From Pasteurella skyensis (GTDB taxonomy: Bacteria; Pseudomonadota; Gammaproteobacteria; Enterobacterales; Pasteurellaceae): a stretch of DNA of 64,000 nt. The notes beneath the pieces were generated by a model. It searched no databases. It had not been told where the DNA came from and worked only from the letters and a program-made list of their open reading frames with translations. This document shows, one piece after another, positions 18,119 to 25,110 of the stretch. The position numbers and the translations under genes were made by a program. Numbering within the stretch: the first letter of the stretch is position 1; every line of letters starts with the position of its first letter. The stretch spans positions 2,046,001-2,110,000 of the forward strand of contig NZ_CP016180.1 in the NCBI RefSeq assembly GCF_013377295.1. Direction: 5' to 3'.

Positions 18119-18220
18119 TTTTAATCACTTAAGGAGTGAAAGTTTTCACACTGACTGTAAGTTTTTAAAGTAATATATTTAGCTTATATTGTATTTAACT
18201 GTTAGAAAAATTAGGATTTT

Positions 18221-19075
18221 ATGATGGAATTTTTAGAAGTAATTAAGTTAAAACAAGTTGATATATACATTGCATTATTTACAATGTTTTTGGGGCTTAT
18301 TTTAGGGCTAATTGTTGACTTCGTTAAGGATAAAACACAAGAAAAAACAAGGCAGAGTATTCACAGTCATATAACATCAGTAACAGTGACTAACATTGTG
18401 GAAATTCAAAGTAACCAAATTAATTCGTCTTCCAATGATGAAGGGTTAAGGTTGATTATTGGTGTTATCTTATTTGTAACAGGAATTATATATTTATTTA
18501 ATCGATTAGAGATTCTTAATCTTTTTTACTATATAACAGTATTCATCATCTCTCTTTGGTCTGGTAAAATTCTTTATAATTTATTTAATGGTAAGTTTTA
18601 TGGATGGCATTGGTTTGCAAATTTAGTTTTTTATGGTGTATTTTTTATCGCAACTCTATATATAGTTAATAAAGCAATAACACCAAATTTTTCACCGAAA
18701 AACTTTAATTTGATTTCGAGATTAATAAATCAAAATGGGCTTATAGGACTTAGAGAACATTTTTCTTTTTTGGATCTTAGGTGGTTCATGTTCCACTTTT
18801 TGGGTGTTATATTACTTTTCTTTTCCATGATTATTCTGAGCTTATCTGCAACTTATTTTGCTGTGATGAGCAACATTCTGTCAGAAGATGAACCGAAGTC
18901 ATGGTTTGCTAAGCGTACAAGAAAATACGCCTATTTTTGGCGTAATATAATTATCATATCTATTTTATTGTGTATCTCTTATTATTTGGTCTCAGGAAAT
19001 TTTTTTATTTGGTTTGAGTATCAGCTTCCAAAAGAGATTAGTTTTCTCATAAATAAAATTTTATATGGTAGCTAG
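18221..19075 (+). CDS. hypothetical polytopic membrane protein
   Basis: Not recognised. It has 284 residues starting at ATG 18221 (or 18224) after TTAGGA. About six hydrophobic segments are seen, near residues 15-35, 76-95, 98-118, 130-152, 190-215 and 240-262. A polar loop of about 40 residues rich in Thr, Ser and Asn (QSIHSHITSVTVTNIVEIQS) lies between the first two. AT content is higher and codon use looser than in hslU, which suggests acquired DNA. It is the first gene of the cassette behind hslU; the next gene follows after about 70 bp. Confidence 0.65.
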   Translation: MMEFLEVIKLKQVDIYIALFTMFLGLILGLIVDFVKDKTQEKTRQSIHSHITSVTVTNIVEIQSNQINSSSNDEGLRLIIGVILFVTGIIYLFNRLEILNLFYYITVFIISLWSGKILYNLFNGKFYGWHWFANLVFYGVFFIATLYIVNKAITPNFSPKNFNLISRLINQNGLIGLREHFSFLDLRWFMFHFLGVILLFFSMIILSLSATYFAVMSNILSEDEPKSWFAKRTRKYAYFWRNIIIISILLCISYYLVSGNFFIWFEYQLPKEISFLINKILYGS

Positions 19076-19143
19076 GATATAATAAGAGTATTGAATAGAG
19101 TTATTTGCAAATACTAACAATTCAATAAACTAAGGAGTTTAAA

Positions 19144-19395
19144 ATGAATAATGATCAGGAATTAATATATAGATTAAAAATTAAATTTGGTATAGCTCCA
19201 AACGAGCCAACCCCTTTGCAACTGGAAAAAATAAAACAAGATATACAAGAAATTGTTCAAAAAGGAGTTATACCCTCAGAATCAGATTGGGCAAGAATTG
19301 TTAAAAAACACTGTCCTAATTCAGGGCGTTATGCTTACTATGGAGCAGATACATCAGATTTAATTACTTTAATGCAACTAGCAACTAAAAAATAG
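19144..19395 (+). CDS. small helical protein, paralogue A
   Basis: 83 residues; not recognised. Ribosome-binding site AAGGAG. It is predicted all-helical and soluble, with two tryptophan/cysteine-containing central segments and an ending GADTSDLITLMQLATKK. The next gene encodes a protein of the same length with a matching ending (GVDNSDLTTLLKLATK), so the two look like diverged paralogues. The size and fold class fit a small adapter domain, such as the effector-associated or death-like domains of bacterial conflict systems, but this is only a guess from size, helicity and context. Confidence 0.6.
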   Translation: MNNDQELIYRLKIKFGIAPNEPTPLQLEKIKQDIQEIVQKGVIPSESDWARIVKKHCPNSGRYAYYGADTSDLITLMQLATKK

Positions 19396-19404
19396 GATAT
19401 TTAT

Positions 19405-19653
19405 ATGAGTATAGAACATTTTAAAAAGCAACTTGAAGAAATATTATTTATTACTAACTGGTCTCCAACAGAAAGTGAACTTCTAGAGATTTCTCGACGA
19501 ATCAATCAACTGAATCAAAATGTATCAAAGACCGATATTGCAAAGATCGTTTATGATATTGTTGGTTCATATGAAAGCATGACAATGGAGGGAGTCGATA
19601 ATTCTGATTTGACAACTTTACTTAAACTAGCAACTAAGACTACAGGAAAATAA
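19405..19653 (+). CDS. small helical protein, paralogue B
   Basis: 82 residues; not recognised. It starts 9 bp after paralogue A and its stop overlaps the next start (TAATG), so the three genes are translationally coupled. It shares the C-terminal pattern G-x-D-x-SDL-x-TL-x-x-LATK with paralogue A; the N-terminal halves differ strongly. Predicted helical and cytoplasmic. The pair may form a heterodimer or act as two adapters for the membrane protein encoded next (19653-20414). Confidence 0.6.
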   Translation: MSIEHFKKQLEEILFITNWSPTESELLEISRRINQLNQNVSKTDIAKIVYDIVGSYESMTMEGVDNSDLTTLLKLATKTTGK

Positions 19654-20414
19654 TGACGAATGAACAAGCAGTAATTCAAGCAGAGAAGAAAATAGAAGAT
19701 CTTAAGCAAGACTACATGAATCACTTAAATCCAATTGTAGTAAGAAAAGAGCAACATGGAGAAGAACCATCTCTTCAGGATTTATTAAAGTGCCAAGAAT
19801 TAGGGGCAAAGTATTTTAATTTTATTGAAAAGTTTGTTGGTGACAGTGGATTATTAGGAGCTCATGCAAATGGAAAGTGGGTTACAGGATTTGCAGAAAC
19901 TTGTTTAAGTGTATTAAACGCCTTTGAGGTACATATTAATTTTTTAAGAAGTCACTCTGATGTATTTTCAGGTGCTTTAGCTCAGCCTGATTTAACAGCA
20001 TATGCAAATATGCAAAGAATGGTAAAAGAGTACCTTCCAAAATCTCAATGGAAACAAATTGAGTCTTTATATAGAGAAAAATCACTACCAATTTCTGGAT
20101 TTGAATATGAAGGAGTAAATGATTTGAATAAAAAACCACATTGGAAAACTATAGTAGGATTAGTTATTGGTGTATCATTTACTATTTTAATTATTTTGTT
20201 GGCTGTTGTTATCCCAGAGCCAACTAAGACTCAATTTTTTATTTTTAGAGGAGTTTTTTCTATTTCACTTTCCGCAATTTCTGCAATCATTCCTGGTTTA
20301 TTAAATGTTGAGTCAAGATATAAGAAACTTTCTATAAGAGCAACAGGAGCAATTGCTATTTTCATAATTGTATGGTTGTGCAATCCTCCTGCTCTTATTG
20401 GTAATTCATTATAA
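19653..20414 (+). CDS. hypothetical protein with C-terminal membrane module
   Basis: 253 residues, coupled to the previous gene by a TAATG overlap. Residues 1-160 are helical and soluble, beginning [20 protein letters not shown]. Residues 165-250 hold three hydrophobic segments ([56 protein letters not shown]). The order FR..., PG, then IRA-GA-A and a terminal NP resembles a membrane module I recall from bacterial conflict-type proteins, but I cannot name a family. It is a candidate membrane effector or anchor of the cassette. Confidence 0.6.
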   Translation: MTNEQAVIQAEKKIEDLKQDYMNHLNPIVVRKEQHGEEPSLQDLLKCQELGAKYFNFIEKFVGDSGLLGAHANGKWVTGFAETCLSVLNAFEVHINFLRSHSDVFSGALAQPDLTAYANMQRMVKEYLPKSQWKQIESLYREKSLPISGFEYEGVNDLNKKPHWKTIVGLVIGVSFTILIILLAVVIPEPTKTQFFIFRGVFSISLSAISAIIPGLLNVESRYKKLSIRATGAIAIFIIVWLCNPPALIGNSL

Positions 20415-20477
20415 GTTTAGCTACCTAAAATTGTGTTTATTAACTTTATTTTTAATCCATTATAAAAGCGTAATTAG

Positions 20478-20595
20478 AGTGCTTATGGATATGAGTAAAC
20501 GCTCTGGCGAGAAAATAGTGATCGACCAAGATTTCGTTGCCAAAGAGCTTGATGATGTGGTTGAGAACGAAGATTTAAGTCATTATGTTTTATAA
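20478..20595 (+). repeat. second copy of the hslU 3' tail (diverged)
   Basis: This block encodes [19 protein letters not shown] and then [12 protein letters not shown] before a stop, matching the HslU C-terminus at 17954-18051 with an offset of 2544 bp. About eight of 98 bases differ, mostly at silent sites, and the last residues are SHYVL instead of SRYIL. Upstream, LMD is joined to SKRSGEK with about five codons missing. A uptake signal follows, as it does after hslU. The divergence suggests the tail came from another strain rather than from a recent copy of the resident gene. The surrounding DNA (20415-20786) holds no other gene that I can see. Confidence 0.9.
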
Positions 20596-20786
20596 TTTTT
20601 ATAAAATTTAAGCGGTAATATTTGATCAGAAATTTGCAAATTTTGATTAGAATGTTACTGCTTCCATAAACAGTGAAATAATAAATATTTATATATTGAT
20701 TTTATTTGTATCTAGGATAGGATGACAAATATCAATATATGAGTTGTAGGATAGAATGGTTATAAATTTAATAGAGGTTTGTTTAA

Positions 20787-21294
20787 ATGTTCAACCCATT
20801 TTCTATATTGAGTTTGTTGTATACACTGCATAAAGATGCTCCTCCAATAAATATTCAATTTGAAGAGCCTTCACTAAATCTTTTACCAGAAGAAATAGGT
20901 CAAAAGATAAATGGTGATATCTATATTTCCCAGCTATGGATAGAAAATTTATCCAAGAAAGTTTTAGAAAATATACGAATTAATCTAACATCACCTTTAA
21001 AATATTCACCTATAGTTAGGACTAATAAGCGGTATGGAAAGGTTGATTTTATCTAATAAAGATAATCTAGAGTTACTTATTACAAGGCTAGATCCTTCTG
21101 AATCATTAAGGCTTTCATTTTTTCCTGAATTAGATAGATTAGATGAATTTGGTGAGCCACAAATAATTATAAATAATCAAGAGTTAAGTTCTATAATGGT
21201 TCAGCTAGGATGGTATAAGAAATATCCATCTATAATACTTAGCTATATTCTTATGATTATTCTGATGATCGCCTTGTTAGGTTTAATTTTTTAG
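20787..21294 (+). pseudogene. broken gene for a membrane-anchored protein
   Basis: Two overlapping frames form one gene. The first (20787-21056) gives MFNPFSILSLLYTLHKDAPP and a beta-rich continuation to KYSPIVRTNKRYGKVDFI. The second (from about 21034 to 21294) continues as ERLILSNKDNLELLITRLDP, then LRLSFFPELDRL and a final membrane segment (IILSYILMIILMIALLGLIF). A single extra base in about 21034-21056 explains the break, which lies at an uptake-signal-like AAGCGGTATGG. The family is not recognised. The reconstructed protein would be about 168 residues with one C-terminal membrane helix. Confidence 0.5.
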
Positions 21295-21295
21295 T

Positions 21296-21442
21296 GTATA
21301 TTTAAATATAAGAGATAGCTCTTTATTTTTTCCTAACTCTAAATATACGGTACTTCGAGAAGCCCAAGACAGGATATCAAAGGATAGTTGTCCACTTATA
21401 GTTAAAGAAAATACCAAAGAGTTGAGAGAAAAGAATCTATAG
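21296..21442 (+). pseudogene. possible coding remnant
   Basis: An open stretch of about 48 codons reads VYLNIRDSSLFFPNSKYTVL, then REAQDRISKDSCPL and a charged end before TAG 21440-21442. There is no start codon with a ribosome-binding site. The residue composition looks like real protein, so it may be the end of a lost gene in the second cassette. Weakly supported. Confidence 0.25.
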
Positions 21443-21549
21443 TATATATTGAATGTGAATCTATTGATAATTAGGAATTCGTTATTTATCTGCTAGTATG
21501 TAAAATAGTAATAAAATCCAATATTGTATCTTTGATGGAGTTTTATAAA

Positions 21550-21855
21550 ATGAACTTAATTTTAGAAAAATCACTTGATATTCTTTCTTCAGTAGTGAAT
21601 GTTTCAACAGGCTTAGCTCATCCACTTGATGAATCTAAAGCAAAGGAACTATTTAAAGCTTTATATAAATATGGAGTTCCTCTTAAAGTGGATGAAGTTT
21701 ATTCATTGGCAATTGAGCGTTCATGGTCAGATCATCATGCAAAAGAACTTTCTAAAATAGCAGAAAAAATTGGCAATGGTCGACGAGTTCAAATTAAGTA
21801 CCCAAGAAATTGGGGAGAAATAACAGTTAAAAGAATAATTGCTGAACTTGGTTAA
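21550..21855 (+). CDS. DUF1889-like (YoaC-like) small protein
   Basis: 101 residues from ATG 21550, chosen because TGGAG stands 9 bp upstream; longer starts at TTG 21532 and ATG 21535 are less likely. The pattern SLDILSSVVNVSTGLAHPLD, ESKAKELFKALYKYGVPL and a C-terminal GNGRRVQIKYP resembles the E. coli YoaC family (DUF1889) as I remember it. The function of that family is unknown. Predicted helical and cytoplasmic. It is the only intact gene in the second cassette, about 110 bp before the third hslU tail. Confidence 0.55.
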   Translation: MNLILEKSLDILSSVVNVSTGLAHPLDESKAKELFKALYKYGVPLKVDEVYSLAIERSWSDHHAKELSKIAEKIGNGRRVQIKYPRNWGEITVKRIIAELG

Positions 21856-21965
21856 AATATAATATTTAAATGAAAAATTAATACGTCATTCCGCTTTCTT
21901 ATTCTATTAAGGTGAACATTAATTCAGAATAAGTTTTTGTCACATTATTATTTGTATCATACATT

Positions 21966-22001
21966 ATCGAAAATGAAGATTTAAGTCGTTATATTTTATA
22001 G
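21966..22001 (+). repeat. third copy of the hslU 3' tail (short)
   Basis: The sequence encodes [11 protein letters not shown] followed by a TAG stop and matches the last 11 codons of hslU almost exactly. An uptake signal follows within 20 bp. It marks the downstream edge of the accessory island, and the BHMT-like gene begins its 3' end about 105 bp further on. Confidence 0.85.
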
Positions 22002-22020
22002 ACTTATCGTATTTTTAAAA

Positions 22021-22077
22021 ACAAGCGGTACGATTCTATTAAAAATTTGCAAATTTTGATCAAAATCGTACCGCTTC
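22021..22077. repeat. inverted pair of uptake signals, likely terminator
   Basis: AAGCGGTACGATT (22023-22035) and its perfect complement (22064-22076) enclose AAATTTGCAAATTTT. It lies between the hslU-side DNA and the convergent methyltransferase gene, where a bidirectional terminator would be expected. Confidence 0.75.
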
Positions 22078-22105
22078 ATTTTTTCTAAAAATTAGCTCTT
22101 TCTGT

Positions 22106-23152
22106 CTAGGCTTTTGTACCTAGTGCTTTAATGTTTTCAGGTAAACGTTCATTGTTACCATACATAAAGTGATTTGCCATATTTTCAGAGAAACGACTGG
22201 CTTCAGTGGTTAATCCAACGGCTTCTGCAACTTGACGAATGTGCATTGGTGATGCGCCACAGCATACTCCTAAATAATTCACTCCTAGTTCATAGGCGTT
22301 TTTTGCAAATTCTCCAATTTCATAACGATTACAAAACAGAGGATCTAATGCTGTTGGAAAAGTTCGTCCGTGTGGTGCAGGACAAGTACAATTATTATGA
22401 TCCGATAAGTTAAAGAAAGTAGGTTCAGCTTTGGTAGTACGATAAGGAATGGGTAATCCACCTACGTGACAAGAGACCGCTTCACGAATTTCTTTTAGGT
22501 ATGGCAACATTGTTTCAGGACCTCGAAAACAATTTAAACCAACAACGTCAGAGCCTCGTTGTTCTAATTCTTTACAAGCATCAACAATACTCCAGCCATC
22601 ACTCATTTGATTACTTGCCATTGGTGCTAAAGTAAGAACAACAGGTAACCCTGTGGCTTTTGCTGCTTCTAACGCTTGAAAGGCTTCTTCTGCATAATAA
22701 AAGGTTTCACCTATAATCAGATCAGCCCCCTCTTCAACAGCCCAACCGACCATTTCATCAAACATACTACGCACTTCTTTTTGTTTAATTTTATCTGTTG
22801 GATGCCAAATATTGGTATTGGAAATATTACCTGCCATTAAATTATCAGGCTTAGCAAGGGCAATCTTTTTGGCAATTTGTAACGCAATACGGTTTAATGG
22901 TTCCAGCAAATCTTCTTTACCAATCACTCGCATTTTTTCACGGTGTCCATTGTAAGTAAATGCTTCAACAATATCAGAACCTGCCCGTTGAAAATCTCGA
23001 TGTAGTGCTTCCAGAGCTTCAGGGTACTCTAAAGCAACCTCTGGTACAAATTCTCCTGCGGTTAAATAACCACGACGTTCTAATTCAAATAAAAAGCCTT
23101 CTGCACAAATAACAGGACCTTTATCTAAGCGTTGTGTAAGTATGTTTGACAT
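22106..23152 (-). CDS. BHMT-like homocysteine S-methyltransferase family protein
   Basis: A 348-residue TIM-barrel protein. The zinc-binding cysteines of the family are present: GLNCFRGP in the middle and GVCCGASPMHIR near the end. The N-terminal part (VICAEGFLFELERRGYL, then GSDIVEAFTYNGHREKM) resembles betaine-homocysteine methyltransferase more than MmuM or the MetH N-domain. It probably moves a methyl group from betaine or a related donor to homocysteine; the donor is not established. It is divergent from a LysR-type gene, which probably controls it. Confidence 0.8.
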   Translation of the reverse strand: MSNILTQRLDKGPVICAEGFLFELERRGYLTAGEFVPEVALEYPEALEALHRDFQRAGSDIVEAFTYNGHREKMRVIGKEDLLEPLNRIALQIAKKIALAKPDNLMAGNISNTNIWHPTDKIKQKEVRSMFDEMVGWAVEEGADLIIGETFYYAEEAFQALEAAKATGLPVVLTLAPMASNQMSDGWSIVDACKELEQRGSDVVGLNCFRGPETMLPYLKEIREAVSCHVGGLPIPYRTTKAEPTFFNLSDHNNCTCPAPHGRTFPTALDPLFCNRYEIGEFAKNAYELGVNYLGVCCGASPMHIRQVAEAVGLTTEASRFSENMANHFMYGNNERLPENIKALGTKA

Positions 23153-23238
23153 TGTGTTTTCTCCATCTGTATTTTTATATTAAGGTCACTCTATCACTAA
23201 AGTTACTTTATAGATAAATCTTTATTTTTATGCTAAGT

Positions 23239-23255
23239 TATAGTTTTAAGCTATA
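23239..23255. promoter_or_regulatory. candidate LysR-type operator
   Basis: TATAG (23239-23243), 7 bp, CTATA (23251-23255) is a perfect dyad of the T-N11-A kind. It lies between the divergent methyltransferase and lysR starts, 11 bp before the lysR ATG, which fits autoregulation. Inferred from position and symmetry. Confidence 0.4.
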
Positions 23256-23266
23256 TAGTGGAATTT

Positions 23267-24193
23267 ATGCCAACAATTAAACAACTTAAATATGTTATTA
23301 AAATAGTGGAATTAGGTTCTATCAGTGAAGCATCAAAACAGTTATTTGTTTCCCAACCAAGTCTTTCAAATGCACTAAAAGGAGTCGAAGAAGAATTAAA
23401 TATCACCATTTTTCAACGCTCTGCTAAAGGGGTGACTCTGACTGATGAGGGTGTTGAGTTTTTAGCCTATGCACGTCAAATCATTGATCAGGTAACACTG
23501 ATGGAAACGAAATATCAAAAATCAACACGCTCTCGTCAGCACCTTTCCGTTTCAGGGCAACACTATGCCTTTGCAGTTCACGCTTTTGCCAAATTAATTA
23601 AAAATTATACTGAGGAAGAATATGAATTTACCTTAAGAGAAACAGACACCTTTAATATTTTAAATGATGTGAGTACATTACGCAGTGAGTTAGGTATTAT
23701 TTATATTAACGCATTTAATCGCGATGTAATGCATAAAATATTTAAAGAAAAACACCTAAAATTCACTCCATTATTTGAAGCGCAACCACATATTTTTACC
23801 AGTAAACATCATCCCCTTGCGAATAGAGATATGTTAACTTTAGAAGATTTAGAGCCTTATCCTTATCTTTCTTTTGAACAAGGGACAACCAACTCTTTTT
23901 ATTTTTCAGAGGAGATTTTAAGTACTCATTTCCATAAAAAAAGTATTAAAGTCAGCGATAGAGCAACTATTTTTAATTTAATGGTTGGTGTTGATGGCTA
24001 CACGATTAGCAGTGGTGTACTAAGTCGTAAATTAAATGACGAGAATATTATTTCCATTCCATTAAAGGTAAATGAAACAATGATTATTGGTTACTTGAAA
24101 CATCGACAATCTCACTTGTCTTATCTTGCGTTGGAATACTTAGAGTATTTAAAACAACATATCCGTAATTACGGTTTTGAAATAATGAGTTAA
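23267..24193 (+). CDS. LysR-family transcriptional regulator
   Basis: 308 residues from ATG 23267; the frame opens at GTG 23258, but the ATG gives the usual LysR start MPTIKQLKYVIKIVELGSIS. The helix-turn-helix is ISEASKQLFVSQPSLSNALK, followed by the linker helix and a co-inducer-binding domain. It is divergent from the BHMT-like gene, so it is probably its activator and may sense a methionine-pathway metabolite. The target and ligand are inferred from context only. Confidence 0.88.
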   Translation: MPTIKQLKYVIKIVELGSISEASKQLFVSQPSLSNALKGVEEELNITIFQRSAKGVTLTDEGVEFLAYARQIIDQVTLMETKYQKSTRSRQHLSVSGQHYAFAVHAFAKLIKNYTEEEYEFTLRETDTFNILNDVSTLRSELGIIYINAFNRDVMHKIFKEKHLKFTPLFEAQPHIFTSKHHPLANRDMLTLEDLEPYPYLSFEQGTTNSFYFSEEILSTHFHKKSIKVSDRATIFNLMVGVDGYTISSGVLSRKLNDENIISIPLKVNETMIIGYLKHRQSHLSYLALEYLEYLKQHIRNYGFEIMS

Positions 24194-24380
24194 GAAATAG
24201 ATATTTTTATTAAAATGTGTAAAAATCATTCAACATCTTACCGCTTAAATCAGAGCAAATCTCTTTCATCGTCGCATAAACACATCGTTGTTTAAAAGAT
24301 GATTTAATTGTATTGCGTTTAGTGTAAAATAATGTATATTTTCAATTTTGAAATATTTTAAATAAAAGGAAAGACAATTT

Positions 24381-24944
24381 ATGATTTCGCAACTTACACA
24401 AACCAAGAGATGGTTGGCGGTTAATCAAAACACTGCATTTTGGATAAAAAGCTTTATTGGTTCAGCCTTAATTGCACTTTTTGCACAAATATCAGTACCA
24501 ATGTATCCAGTACCGATTACAGGGCAAACCCTTGCCATTAGTGTTGTTGGATTAGGATTAGGACGTAAGGCAGGAACGACAGCAGTTTTATTATACCTAT
24601 TAGAAGGTGTAATGGGGCTTCCTGTGTTTGCAAATGGTGGAACTGGACTGACCTCTTTATTAGGTCCATCAGGTGGTTATCTGATCGGTTTTGTACCTAG
24701 TGCTTATTTATTAGGTTATTTTAGTGACAAAGGTATTTTAAATTCATTCACAAAAAGTATTTTAGTAGCACTAGTTGCAAGTGCTGTTACTTTCGCTTTT
24801 GGACTGGCTCAATTGTCGTTCTTTGTACCAGCAGATAAACTATTACAACTTGGATTTTATCCATTTATTTTAGGTGGTATCATTAAAGCTGTTCTAGCAG
24901 GTTTATTGGTTATTCCAACCTATAAGTTTTTTTCAAAGTTATAA
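24381..24944 (+). CDS. bioY: biotin transporter BioY
   Basis: A 187-residue integral membrane protein of the S-component type. Family motifs are VPMYPVPITGQTLAI, GLPVFANGGTGLTSLLGPSGGYLIGF and a final membrane helix. The ATG follows AAAGGAAAG. BioY takes up biotin, alone or with an ECF energising module; no bioMN genes are seen nearby. It is a single-gene unit ended by the hairpin at 24978. The gap before it (24194-24380) has a uptake-signal-like TTACCGCTT and no clear operator. Confidence 0.9.
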   Translation: MISQLTQTKRWLAVNQNTAFWIKSFIGSALIALFAQISVPMYPVPITGQTLAISVVGLGLGRKAGTTAVLLYLLEGVMGLPVFANGGTGLTSLLGPSGGYLIGFVPSAYLLGYFSDKGILNSFTKSILVALVASAVTFAFGLAQLSFFVPADKLLQLGFYPFILGGIIKAVLAGLLVIPTYKFFSKL

Positions 24945-24977
24945 AAATAACCCACTCACATTGAAAAAAATAATAAG

Positions 24978-25003
24978 AAACCGCTATTTGGCGGTTTTTT
25001 TAT
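24978..25003 (+). terminator. terminator of bioY
   Basis: The stem AAACCGC (24978-24984) / GCGGTTT (24991-24997) with loop TATTTG is followed by T residues. Confidence 0.8.
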
Positions 25004-25110
25004 TTATAAAAGTGTTATTACTTCAAACAAGCGGGTAGATGTGATGAAAAATTTGCAAATTTTTATCAAAATCTGTTATCTTTTTTTTAAACCAATTTAG
25101 ATGAATTGAA

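Noticed and set aside
20368-20595. 75-codon plus-strand ORF ending in the HslU tail sequence
   Set aside because: It is a chance fusion of intergenic DNA with the copied hslU end; it has no ribosome-binding site at its start, and its first part overlaps the previous gene in another frame.
18052-22001. Prophage or integrative element behind hslU
   Set aside because: No integrase, phage structural gene or tRNA attachment site is seen; the repeats are gene tails of differing length and divergence and not clean att sites.
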